Shown here: piece by piece, positions 46,676 through 55,758 of the stretch
Position numbering within the stretch: the first letter of the stretch is position 1
How the letters are laid out: each line of letters starts with the position of its first letter
NCBI RefSeq assembly: GCF_001298105.1
Contig: NZ_LGJH01000165.1
Span: 186,001-250,000 of the forward strand
Source of the DNA: Novosphingobium sp. ST904
GTDB lineage: Bacteria; Pseudomonadota; Alphaproteobacteria; Sphingomonadales; Sphingomonadaceae
Reading direction: 5' to 3'
Length of the DNA: 64,000 nt
Notes under the pieces: model-generated
Told to the model about the DNA's origin: nothing
Seen by the model: the letters and a program-made list of their open reading frames with translations, nothing else
Databases searched by the model: none
Program-made: the position numbers and the translations under genes

Positions 46676-48417
46676 CGGGGCCGGAATTGGCGATGCCGCA
46701 GGATCTCGACTGGACGTGGGGAGCGCGGCCCCTCGGCGGCGGCAACTGGCGGTTCAGGCTCTGGGCGCCGGACGCGGGAATGGTGGCGGTGGAACTCGCC
46801 GATGGCCTTATGCCGCTGGAGCGCGGGGAGGGCGGTTGGTGGAGCATCGACACCCGGGCCGCCTGCGGGGCAACATATCGGTTCCGGGTGGACGACGCGG
46901 CCTTTCCCGATCCGGCCGCCCGCGCGCAAGAAGGCGATGTTCACGGGGCCTCGGTTCTGGTCGATCCGGCGGCATATGCTTGGCAGGCGGAGTGGCGGGG
47001 CATCCCGTGGTCGCAGGCGGTCATCTACGAGCTGCACCTCGGCACGTTCACCGAAGAAGGCACTTTCGCCGCCGCCGCCGGGAAGCTGCGCCATTTGCGC
47101 GATCTCGGGGTGACGATAGTGGAAGTGATGCCGGTGGCCCAGTTCGACGGCGAGCGGGGCTGGGGCTACGACGGCGTCCTGCCCTATGCGCCCCACAACG
47201 CCTATGGATCGCCCGGCGATTTCAGGCGCTTCGTGGACAAGGCGCACGGTCTTGGCATGGGTGTCCTGCTGGACGTGGTCTACAACCACCTGGGGCCCTC
47301 CGGTAACTACCTTGCCGCGTGGGCGCCGTCCTTCTTTCATGCCGACCGCCGCTCGCCTTGGGGACAGGGCATCGCCTATGAGCAGCGCGCGGTCCGCGAC
47401 TACTTCATCGAGAACGCGCTCTACTGGCTGGACGAATACCGGCTGGACGGCCTGCGCCTCGATGCGGTCCATGCGATCGAGGATCGCTCCGAGGTTCATT
47501 TCCTGGACGAACTGGCCGAACGGGTACGCGCGGTGGAATGGGGCCGCCCGGTTCATCTGGTCACCGAGGACGAGCGTAATCCCGCGTCCGGCTTCGGGCC
47601 GGGAGCACCTTTCGACGCGACGTGGAACGACGACTGGCACCACGCCCTGCATTGCCTGCTCACCGGCGAGGACGAGGCCTATTATGCCTCTTTCGCCGTC
47701 GACCCGCTGGCCGATATCGAAACCGCGCTGCGAGACGGCTATGTAGAGCAGGGCCAGCCTCGCAAGGGGGCCTCTCATCCGCGCGGGGAACCTTCCGCCG
47801 GGATGGCGCGAACCGCCTTCATCAATTTCCTCGGCAATCACGATCAGGTGGGCAACCGGGCAAGGGGCGAGCGGCTGCACCACCTCGTCCGAGACCGGAA
47901 CGCGCTTCGCGTGGTTACGGCGATGACGCTGCTTTCGCCTTCCGTGCCGATGATCTTCATGGGCGACGAATTTCTCACAAGTGCCCCGTTCCAGTTCTTT
48001 GCCGACTTCACCGGCGATCTCGCCGCAGCGGTACGGACGGGGCGGGCCGAGGAGTTTGCCGGTTTCACGGCGTTCGGCGGGGAGGTTCCGGACCCGATCT
48101 CGCCGGACACCTTCCTCGCCTCGAAGATCGGACATGCCGTTGGCGCAGATCAGGTCTCGCATGAGGCTTTCGTCCGCGACCTCCTGGCGCTGCGCCGAGA
48201 CCGGATCGTGCCGCTGCTCGCCGCGGGCGCCCATCCTCAAGTGAAAGTGACGCGGGACGGCGGCGCGATCGACGTGACCTGGACGTTCACCAAGGGCCGG
48301 CTGCTGATGCGCGCCTCCCTCGGCAGCGGGACGTTTGTGCCGCACGATGATCCGCTCATCGAAGTGGGAGGCGGGGCAAGCCGCTTCGCATTCTCCGCAG
48401 CGCTTGGGAACGGATGA
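46672..48417 (+). CDS. treZ: malto-oligosyltrehalose trehalohydrolase
   Basis: The 581-residue protein is a GH13 enzyme with an N-terminal beta-sandwich (FRLWAPDAGMVAVEL) and the catalytic motifs GLRLDAVHAI (nucleophile Asp), LVTEDERN (acid Glu) and FLGNHDQVGN (third acid). FDATWNDDWHHALH is typical of TreZ. In this pathway it releases trehalose from maltooligosyl-trehalose made by TreY. It begins with ATG overlapping the glgX stop and its own stop overlaps the treY start (ATGA), so the three genes are tightly coupled. Length is normal. Confidence 0.94.
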   Translation: MTGPELAMPQDLDWTWGARPLGGGNWRFRLWAPDAGMVAVELADGLMPLERGEGGWWSIDTRAACGATYRFRVDDAAFPDPAARAQEGDVHGASVLVDPAAYAWQAEWRGIPWSQAVIYELHLGTFTEEGTFAAAAGKLRHLRDLGVTIVEVMPVAQFDGERGWGYDGVLPYAPHNAYGSPGDFRRFVDKAHGLGMGVLLDVVYNHLGPSGNYLAAWAPSFFHADRRSPWGQGIAYEQRAVRDYFIENALYWLDEYRLDGLRLDAVHAIEDRSEVHFLDELAERVRAVEWGRPVHLVTEDERNPASGFGPGAPFDATWNDDWHHALHCLLTGEDEAYYASFAVDPLADIETALRDGYVEQGQPRKGASHPRGEPSAGMARTAFINFLGNHDQVGNRARGERLHHLVRDRNALRVVTAMTLLSPSVPMIFMGDEFLTSAPFQFFADFTGDLAAAVRTGRAEEFAGFTAFGGEVPDPISPDTFLASKIGHAVGADQVSHEAFVRDLLALRRDRIVPLLAAGAHPQVKVTRDGGAIDVTWTFTKGRLLMRASLGSGTFVPHDDPLIEVGGGASRFAFSAALGNG

Positions 48418-50618
48418 CTTACATGGTTATCGTATCCAATTATTCATACGAAATAACAGCTACATACAGATTACAGCTGCGAAGCGGTATGAGCCTTGAT
48501 GACGCGCGTGAGCTTCTGCCTGAACTGGGTGCGCTTGGCGTCAGCCATCTCTATCTCTCGCCGCTTTTCAGGGCAGCGACTGGCTCTACCCATGGTTACG
48601 ACGTGATCGATCCCAACGAGGTGGACCCGGTGCTGGGCGGGGAGGAAGCCTTCATCCGCCTGAGCGACGCGGCAAGGATTGCCGGGATCGGGGTGGTTCT
48701 GGATATCGTGCCGAACCATATGGCCTGCGTACCGGAAAACCCGCTGCTGTATGACCTCATGAAGGGCGGCCGCGATAGCGCCTCCAGTGAGATTTTCGAT
48801 ATCGACTGGGCCAAGGGGCCGCTGCATTTCCCGGTGCTTGACGGCACGCCGGACGAAGTCCTTGCCGCAGGGCAGATCGCGATGGGGCGATTGGGCGATG
48901 ATGCCGTGCTGGAGGTCTACGGTCAGAGCTATCCGCTCGCCGATACGCCCCTGTCGCGGGAGCTTGCGGAGCGCGGTGAACTGGATGCGTCAGCGCTTGC
49001 CGACCTGCTGGCGGAGCAATGCTGGTCCATCGGGGACTGGCGGCAGTCCGCTCAATCCATAAATCACAGAAGATTTTTTAATATCAGTAGTTTGATCGGT
49101 GTTCGTCAGGAAAGTATAGGAGTATTCCGGCTTACCCATCGCTGGATTTCGCGGCAAGTCGAAGCCGGCCGAATTCAGGGGCTTCGGGTCGATCATGTCG
49201 ATGGTCTGGCGCAGCCCGGCGGCTACCTTGCGCACCTGCGGGAGCTTGTCGGACCAGATGTGCCGGTGTGGGTGGAGAAGATCGCCAAGGAAGGCGAGGA
49301 TATCCCGGACTGGCCCGTGCAAGGCATGAGCGGGTATGAGTTCATGACCCCGGTCACGCAGTTCCTCACGCAGCCGGACGGGCTTGCCGCGATGCGGGCG
49401 GCGGCCCGGCATGCCGTGCCTGAAGATATGGCGGATGAAGTGCGGAACGTCAGGCGGGCCTTGCTGCACGGCACTTTCGTGCCCGAGCACGCGCGCGTCG
49501 TCGATGCGGCCATGGCGGCGCTAGGCTGTACCGAGGCGCTGCGGGGTGCGGTCGAGCAGGCGGTGGAAGCACTTGCGCTGGTCTGGCCGGTCTACCGTTC
49601 TTACACGGCCGACGGTCTTCCACTCTCGCCGGAATTCGCGGGGCTGCGCTCTGCCGGTGGGATGGCGGGGGCATTGCTGGACTTGCTGCAAGCGGCTGCC
49701 GGAGATCCGCAGGCCCGGCAGTTCGCAGCCCGGTTCGAGCAGTTGACCGGAGCGCTCACCGCCAAGTCCGAGGAGGATACCGTCTTTTTCCGTGCGGTAT
49801 CCTACCTGCCGTTCTGCGAGGTGGGCGCCGAACCCGAACTTCAGACCATTTCGAGGAGTGCGTTCGAAGCCTTGATGAACCGGCGCGCGGCGCGGACGCC
49901 TTACGGGCTCAACGCGCTTTCGACGCACGATACCAAGCGCTCGGCCGATGCGCGTGCGGCGATCGTCGCGCTCTCGTACTTTCCCGCGCTCGCTAGCCGG
50001 TTTTACGCTCATGCGGGCGCACGCGCTTCTGTGTGCGGTTTGGCGCCGCGCTGGGGCATTTATGCGATGCAGACGGCTCTTGCCATGCGGGAGGAACCCG
50101 ATGCGCAGGCCCGCCTGGTGGAACACATGACGAAGGCAGCACGCGAGGCCAAGGATTTGTCCAGCTATGAGAACCCGGATGAAGGTGCCGAGCGGCAACT
50201 CGGCGCGCTCGCTGCCGGGCTGCTGGAGGAACTCGCCGGGGATGGCATCTGGAACGGGAAGGAGGAGGCGTCGTTCCATGAGGTGCTCGATGCGGTGATC
50301 CTGGCTCAGGTCGCGCTCCAGATCACCGCGCCGGGCATCCCGGACATATATCAGGGCACGGAGTGGGTCTCGGCAAACCTCACCGATCCGGACAACCGCC
50401 GCGCCGTGGATCGCCGGGCCGAACACGCCGCCGGCTCGCTGCCGGAACGGAAGTTCTCGCTCACCGCCCGTTTGCTGGCTTTACGGAAATCGGCGCCCGA
50501 ACTTTTCGCGAGAGGAAGCTATGAACTTCGCGCCGCGGAGCGGGAATGGATCGTCAGGCGGACATGGCAGGGGCAATCCGCCGAAGTGCCGGTTCCGCGC
50601 CCGTTGCCGCCGGAATGA
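48414..50618 (+). CDS. treY: maltooligosyltrehalose synthase
   Basis: The 734-residue protein is a GH13 isomerase with ATYRLQL at the start, YLSPLFRAATGSTHGYDV, the nucleophile segment LRVDHVDGLAQP, the acid in VEKIAKEGE and the third acid in NALSTHDTKRS. It converts the reducing end of maltodextrin into an alpha,alpha-1,1 linkage for TreZ. Length is somewhat below 750-800 as in several proteobacterial forms. Two patches have AT-rich codons unlike the rest of the gene: the first 20 codons (48417-48478) and 49052-49136, the latter covering the conserved INHRRFFNIS segment. It is the last gene of the trehalose operon. Confidence 0.93.
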   Translation: MTYMVIVSNYSYEITATYRLQLRSGMSLDDARELLPELGALGVSHLYLSPLFRAATGSTHGYDVIDPNEVDPVLGGEEAFIRLSDAARIAGIGVVLDIVPNHMACVPENPLLYDLMKGGRDSASSEIFDIDWAKGPLHFPVLDGTPDEVLAAGQIAMGRLGDDAVLEVYGQSYPLADTPLSRELAERGELDASALADLLAEQCWSIGDWRQSAQSINHRRFFNISSLIGVRQESIGVFRLTHRWISRQVEAGRIQGLRVDHVDGLAQPGGYLAHLRELVGPDVPVWVEKIAKEGEDIPDWPVQGMSGYEFMTPVTQFLTQPDGLAAMRAAARHAVPEDMADEVRNVRRALLHGTFVPEHARVVDAAMAALGCTEALRGAVEQAVEALALVWPVYRSYTADGLPLSPEFAGLRSAGGMAGALLDLLQAAAGDPQARQFAARFEQLTGALTAKSEEDTVFFRAVSYLPFCEVGAEPELQTISRSAFEALMNRRAARTPYGLNALSTHDTKRSADARAAIVALSYFPALASRFYAHAGARASVCGLAPRWGIYAMQTALAMREEPDAQARLVEHMTKAAREAKDLSSYENPDEGAERQLGALAAGLLEELAGDGIWNGKEEASFHEVLDAVILAQVALQITAPGIPDIYQGTEWVSANLTDPDNRRAVDRRAEHAAGSLPERKFSLTARLLALRKSAPELFARGSYELRAAEREWIVRRTWQGQSAEVPVPRPLPPE

Positions 50619-50639
50619 GGGCGGCGCGAACGTGGTTCA

Positions 50640-51841
50640 TCAGGCCTCCTGTGCGGGTACGGTTTTCGCCGGGGCAGGATGGTTCTCTACCGAGTGATCG
50701 GGGTAGGGCATGATGAGCTTGCCGTCGGGTGAGGCGGTGTAGGTCGTCTGGGTCGGATAGGGGATGGAGATGCCCTCGGCGGCGAAGCGCCGCATGATCG
50801 ACACCAGCAGCCGGTCGCGCAGCGGATGCGCGACGACCAGTCCGCACCGGGCACGTCCACCAGCAGGGTGAAGTCCAGCGAACTCGCTCCGAACGCCTCG
50901 AACCCGGCGCGAGCAGCCTTGCCGCCTTCGGCTTCGACCAGTTCGGACAGGATGCCCGGTATGCGGGCGAGCGTGTCGGGCGGGGTTTCGTAAGCGACAC
51001 CGATGGTGAACTGCAGGCGGATATGATCGCGCCGCGTGACGTTGAGAATTTCCTTATCAAGCAAACTCTTGTTGGAAATTACTCGCAATTCACCTGAATA
51101 GGCGCGGATGCGCGTGGACTTCAGGCCGATGGCTTCGATAGTCCCGGTGCTGGTGCCGAAGCTGATTGCATCCCCCTTGCTGAAGGGGCGGTCGAAGATG
51201 ATGGCCAGCGCCGCGAACAGGTCCGCGAAGATGCCCTGCGCAGCAAGGCCGATGGCTATGCCGCCGACGCCGAGACCCGCGACCAGACCCGTCACGTTGA
51301 CCCCGAGGTTATCGAGCAGCACCACCGCCGCGACGGCGAAGACCACCACGCTGACGAGGAGGCGGATCAGGCCCATCGCATTGATGATCGCCTCGCCCTG
51401 GAAATGTTCGGCGGAAGTGCGGTGTTCGATTGCGCCGAGGATCAGTTCGCGCGCCCAGATCGCGCCTTGCAGGACCGCTGCGATCGTGAACAGGAACGTT
51501 ACCAGACCGTCGAGCGCGGGCGGCGTCTGTGCATAGCCGTCCACCACGCGGATCGCGACCATGACGATGAAGTAGTTCGTGGTCTTGGTCACGGCGCGGC
51601 CGATCACGGTCAGCCAGGCACCCCTGCCGCGTTCCGCCCGGCAGAGGCGATTGCCCAATCCGCGAAGGGCATAGAGGCCGGAGGTTATGGCAATGGCGAT
51701 CAGTCCAGCGACGATGATCTGGAGCCAGTAGGTCTGGAACCACGAGACCTGGCGCTCGACAGGTTATGGACCTGCGTGGCCACGTCCGGCATCGCGTGGG
51801 CGCCGGGGCTGGGGCTCGGGGGGGAAGTGGGGGGTGCTCAT
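50640..51841 (-). CDS. MscS-family mechanosensitive channel (two or more frameshifts)
   Basis: The core has membrane helices (YFIVMVAIRVV, LLVSVVVFAVAAVVLLDNLG) and the pore-lining helix with VTGLVAGLGVGGIAIGLAAQ, followed by the beta-domain with FDRPFSKGDAISFG and GTIEAIGLKSTRIRAYSGE. One missing base at about 50830-50834 interrupts the C-terminal domain; repaired sequence runs VAHPLRDRLLVSIMRRF to a stop at 50640. Another near 51760 separates the N terminus, where repair gives HNLVERQVSWFQTYWLQ. The true start is uncertain: ATG at 51841 (needs a further indel near a G7 run) or ATG at 51792. Such channels release solutes on hypo-osmotic shock, fitting the neighbouring trehalose operon. It converges on treY. 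Confidence 0.8.
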
Positions 51842-52056
51842 CCTGCGCTCAATCCATGTTCGTTTCGGCGACCGTGGCTGCCGCCGATATCGCGGCATGC
51901 CGACATGCGAACGGCCTTACCGTGCAAGACGGCCAAGGCTCAACGTCTTGCAATGGCTCGGTGGACGAGTTGTTCCTTGCGTTTTTCGGGAGTTCGGTTG
52001 CGCCGCAGCGGCGAGCGGCCCGGCCACAGGGCTCGGGCCGCCCCTGCATCAAGGCG

Positions 52057-52515
52057 TCAGCCGTGGTGGCCGATTTCCTCGACCTGATCGAGATAATCGC
52101 CGTAACCCTCTGTTTCCATGTCTTCACGCGGCACGAACCGCAGGGCGGCCGAATTGATGCAATACCGCAATCCGCCCTGATCGCGCGGCCCGTCCTCGAA
52201 CACGTGGCCGAGGTGGCTGTCGCCGTGGGCGGAGCGCACTTCGGTGCGGATCATGCCATGGCTGATGTCGCGCAGTTCGCTGACGTTGGCCGGTTCGATG
52301 GGCTTGGTGAAGCTCGGCCAGCCGCAGCCGGACTCGTACTTGTCCGAGGAGGCGAACAGCGGCTCGCCCGAAACGATGTCCACGTAGATTCCGGCGCGCT
52401 TGTTGCCAAGGTATTCGCCTGAGCCGGGGCGCTCGGTCCCGCTGTGCTGGGTGACGTGGAACTGCTCGGGGGTCAGGCGTGCGATCGCCTCGTCGGATTT
52501 CTTGTAGGTTGGCAT
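52057..52515 (-). CDS. msrB: peptide methionine-(R)-sulfoxide reductase MsrB
   Basis: The 152-residue protein shows the MsrB core: [37 protein letters not shown] and the catalytic Cys in [10 protein letters not shown]. The two CxxC pairs that bind structural zinc in many MsrBs are absent (DIVSGEPLF stands where CVVCGAPLF is usual), so this is the zinc-free form. GGAGAA lies ahead of the ATG at 52515; the open frame upstream is not needed. It reduces the R-epimer of methionine sulfoxide in proteins, with electrons from thioredoxin. Confidence 0.93.
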   Translation of the reverse strand: MPTYKKSDEAIARLTPEQFHVTQHSGTERPGSGEYLGNKRAGIYVDIVSGEPLFASSDKYESGCGWPSFTKPIEPANVSELRDISHGMIRTEVRSAHGDSHLGHVFEDGPRDQGGLRYCINSAALRFVPREDMETEGYGDYLDQVEEIGHHG

Positions 52516-52656
52516 GGATCGTTCTCCTTGGCGCCCTAGATGGGGAGAACGCGGGCCGGGGTGAAGTCCTTTTTCATTCATTGCTGTCATTGTAGGGCGC
52601 AATTGCCGCCGCGTCGCCCGGGGGCCGCCTGTCGGCAGCCCCGCCCGGCGGTGGGG

Positions 52657-53237
52657 TCAGAAGTGGTAGGCTACGCCGACAAGCGCGTGATGGCGGTCGA
52701 AGTCATGGTCGTTGTTGCCGAGATCGGAATAACGATACTCGATGCGGGCCGTTACGTTCTGCAGGATCGCGCGCTCCACGCCGCCGCCCACGCTCCATCC
52801 ATCGAACGTATCATGACCGGTCGCCGTGCCATCCGAAATGCGGGCGCGCATGTTCTCGTAGCCGCCGCGCACATAGAGCAGCGTTTCCGGGGTCACGAGG
52901 TAGCCGGCGCGGGCCGACAGGTCGAAGGAATGGTTCGGGTCGATCACGGCTGCGCCGCTGCGCAGGGCGTCGGCGGCGCCGATGTCGAAGCTGCCTTCCG
53001 CGCCGATCACGACATGGGGCGTGAGCCTGTAGTTATAGCCTGCAAAGGCGCCGCCGATGAAGCTGTCGCGGGAATCGCGCACGTTGACTTCGCCGATGTC
53101 GGTATCCGCGCCGCGGGCGCGGTCGTGGTTCAGGCCGGCCTGACGCCGACATAGGGGCCGTCGAACGTTTCGGCGAAGGCGGGGGAAGCTGCCATCACGG
53201 AAGCTGCGGCCATGATCCCTGCGATAATCCTGTTCAT
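52657..53237 (-). CDS. small outer-membrane beta-barrel protein (Omp25/OmpA-like; frameshifted near 53141)
   Basis: A signal peptide (IIAGIMAAASVMAASPAFA) is followed by FDGPYVGV. The frame then breaks: adding one base near 53141 gives QAGLNHDRARGADTDIGEV and continues into the barrel. Alternating strands follow (FIGGAFAGYNYRL, HVVIGAEGSFDIG, LLYVRGGYENMRARI, VTARIEYRYSDLG), ending HALVGVAYHF with the outer-membrane terminal Phe. Repaired length is about 193 residues with eight predicted strands. Such porin-like proteins in alphaproteobacteria are abundant envelope components. It is divergent from poxB with a 263-base gap. Confidence 0.85.
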
Positions 53238-53500
53238 TGTCTTGTTCCCTGATTCATGTCCGGATCGGACAGGAGCGATATGGCCCTCGAACAACAGGCG
53301 GATAATCCGGGGTGATCGAGACAGACTGATTCCCGCAGGGAGACAATGCGACCGGCTCATACTTTGGTCAGGGTTGCCCCTCGCCGGGAAAGCGCGCGTT
53401 CTGAAACCGGGGTTGCAGGGATCGCACGGCACTTCCGCGGCCCCTGACCGTTCAGAAGGTTTCCCAACAGCCGCGCGCGGCGAACGACGAGGAGTTGCAG

Positions 53501-55237
53501 ATGGCCAGGAACGTAGCGGACCAGTTCATCGCCACGCTGGAGGCAGCGGGCGTGCAGCGGATCTACGGTCTCGTCGGAGACAGTCTGAACGGACTGACCG
53601 ATGCCATCAGGGCTCGCGGCACCATCGAATGGATCCATGTCCGCCATGAGGAAGTTGCCGCCTTCGCCGCCGGGGCCGAGGCGCATCTCACCGGAAGCAT
53701 CGCGGTTTGCGCGGGAAGCTGCGGCCCGGGCAACCTCCACCTCATCAACGGACTGTTCGACTGTCATCGCTCGCGCGTGCCGGTGCTGGCCATCGCCGCC
53801 CATATTCCCTCGCCGGAAATCGGCTCCGGCTATTTCCAGGAAACCCGGCCGCAGGACCTCTTCCGCGAGTGCAGTCATTACTGCGAACTCGTGTCCGATC
53901 CGTCGCAAATGCCGCGCAGCCTTGAAATCGCCATCCGCACCGCGATCGGGGAAAAGGGCGTCTCCGTTGTCGTCATTCCCGGAGACGTGGCCTTGCAACC
54001 GGCGACCGCCGCTGCCGAGCCCCCGCCCGCCTCGCTCCTGCCCCGACCGCCCGTGGTGATCCCGGACGAGCCGGACCTCGCGGCGCTGGCGGCGATGTTC
54101 GACGACGAGAGCCGTGTCACGATCCTGTGCGGCTCGGGCTGCGCCGGCGCTCACGCGGAAGTGGTGGCCCTGGCCGAGCGGCTCCAGGCGCCCATCGTCC
54201 ATGCGCTGCGGGGGAAGGAACATGTCGAATACGACAACCCCTACGACGTGGGCATGACCGGCCTGATCGGATTTTCCTCGGGCTACTATGCGATGATGGA
54301 TACCGACGTGCTGCTGATGCTGGGCACGGACTTTCCCTATCGCCAGTTCTATCCGGCGGGCAGCGGCGTGCGGACCGTGCAGGTCGATATCCGGCCCGGC
54401 CAGCTCGGCCGCCGCACTTCGCTGGACCTCGGGGTGGTGGGCGATGTCGGCGCTACGGTGCGGGCCTTGCTGCCCCGCCTGCGGGCAAGGACGGATGGCA
54501 GGCATCTGGAAAAGGCGCTCAAGCATTATCGCCGCGCCCGCGAGGACCTCGATTCGCAGGCGGTAGGCCGTCCCGGCAAGACGCCGATCCATCCGCAGCA
54601 GGTCGCCAGGGCGATCAGCGATCTTGCGGCGGACGATGCGGTGTTCACCTTCGATGTCGGGCTGCCTACCGTATGGGCCGCCCGCTACTTGCGGATGAAC
54701 GGCAGGCGGAGACTGATCGGTTCGCTGTGGCATGGCTCCATGGCCAATGCGCTGCCGATGGCCATCGGCGCCCAGAGCGCCTTTCCCGGCCGGCAGGTGA
54801 TCTCGCTATCGGGCGATGGCGGGCTGGCCATGCTGATGGGAGACCTGCTTACCCTGCGGCAGAACCGGCTCCCGGCGAAGATCGTGGTCTTCAACAACGG
54901 CACGCTCGGTTTCGTGGAGGTGGAGCAGAAATCGACCGGATTCCTGCCGTTCGGAACCGATCTCGACAATCCCGACTTTGCCGCCATGGCCGAGGCGATC
55001 GGCATCAAGGGCATTCGTCTCGAAGACCCTGCCGATGTCGAGCAGGGGATCCGCCGTGCGTTCGAGCATGACGGCCCGGTCCTGATCGACGCGGTCGTCG
55101 CGCGGACGGAACTGCCCATTCCGCCCAAGATCAATGCCGAGATGGCCAAGGGCTTCACCCTCTACATGGTCAAGGCCGTGATGAGCGGCCGGGGTGACGA
55201 GATCGTCGATCTGGCGCGGACCAATCTCTGGCATTGA
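53501..55237 (+). CDS. poxB: thiamine-diphosphate-dependent pyruvate dehydrogenase (quinone) / pyruvate oxidase
   Basis: The 578-residue protein has the three-domain ThDP fold. The catalytic Glu lies in [17 protein letters not shown], and [15 protein letters not shown] is the pyrimidine-binding region. The diphosphate motif is [15 protein letters not shown] through [10 protein letters not shown]. The FAD domain segment is [17 protein letters not shown]. The tail [13 protein letters not shown] matches the membrane-associating end of PoxB. It decarboxylates pyruvate to acetate and CO2 and passes electrons to ubiquinone. ATG at 53501 with GAGGAG upstream is preferred to the TTG six bases earlier. 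trxC follows after 52 bases on the same strand. Confidence 0.92.
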   Translation: MARNVADQFIATLEAAGVQRIYGLVGDSLNGLTDAIRARGTIEWIHVRHEEVAAFAAGAEAHLTGSIAVCAGSCGPGNLHLINGLFDCHRSRVPVLAIAAHIPSPEIGSGYFQETRPQDLFRECSHYCELVSDPSQMPRSLEIAIRTAIGEKGVSVVVIPGDVALQPATAAAEPPPASLLPRPPVVIPDEPDLAALAAMFDDESRVTILCGSGCAGAHAEVVALAERLQAPIVHALRGKEHVEYDNPYDVGMTGLIGFSSGYYAMMDTDVLLMLGTDFPYRQFYPAGSGVRTVQVDIRPGQLGRRTSLDLGVVGDVGATVRALLPRLRARTDGRHLEKALKHYRRAREDLDSQAVGRPGKTPIHPQQVARAISDLAADDAVFTFDVGLPTVWAARYLRMNGRRRLIGSLWHGSMANALPMAIGAQSAFPGRQVISLSGDGGLAMLMGDLLTLRQNRLPAKIVVFNNGTLGFVEVEQKSTGFLPFGTDLDNPDFAAMAEAIGIKGIRLEDPADVEQGIRRAFEHDGPVLIDAVVARTELPIPPKINAEMAKGFTLYMVKAVMSGRGDEIVDLARTNLWH

Positions 55238-55289
55238 TCCGCTGGCGGGATAAAGGGAAGAGCAAAGCTTACGGAAAAAGGGAAAGACC

Positions 55290-55739
55290 ATGCCCACCGA
55301 CAGGGGCGATGCCCTGCTGATCGCCTGCCCGCACTGTGCGGCGCGCAACCGGGTGCCGTCCGATCGGCTTGCCGCGGGCGGAAAATGCGGGCGCTGCGGC
55401 CAGCCGCTTTTCGCCGGCGTCTCGATCACGCTGACTTCGGCCAATTTCGATGCTCATGCCGCGCGCTCGGGCATCCCGCTGCTCGTCGATTTCTGGGCGA
55501 GCTGGTGCGGGCCATGCCGGCAGATGGCGCCTGCCTTTGGGGCCTCGGCCCGGCTGCTGGAGCCGCAGGTCCGCCTCGGCAAGCTCGATACCGAGGCGGA
55601 AAGCGCGATTGCCGGGCGCTATGGCATACGCTCGATCCCCACGCTCATCCTGTTTTCGCAGGGCCGGGAGATCGGGCGCCAGTCCGGCGCCATGCCGGAG
55701 CGGGCTATCGTGGACTGGACGCGGGGGCTGCTTGGCTGA
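55290..55739 (+). CDS. trxC: thioredoxin 2 with N-terminal zinc ribbon
   Basis: The 149-residue protein has two CxxC pairs at the N terminus (CPHC and CGRC) that form the TrxC zinc finger, and the redox motif WASWCGPCRQMAP (about residues 67-79). The cis-proline lies in IRSIPTLILF. Length and domain order match TrxC, which reduces disulfides in the cytoplasm and is typically linked to oxidative stress. MsrB, a thioredoxin-dependent enzyme, is encoded 3 kb away. A GGAAAAAGGGAAAG stretch serves as ribosome site. Confidence 0.94.
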   Translation: MPTDRGDALLIACPHCAARNRVPSDRLAAGGKCGRCGQPLFAGVSITLTSANFDAHAARSGIPLLVDFWASWCGPCRQMAPAFGASARLLEPQVRLGKLDTEAESAIAGRYGIRSIPTLILFSQGREIGRQSGAMPERAIVDWTRGLLG

Positions 55740-55758
55740 AGGTCTGCCCCCGCCCGCC

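Noticed and set aside
46336-48345. 669-codon open frame on the minus strand
   Set aside because: It is antisense to glgX and treZ, both assigned by GH13 catalytic motifs.
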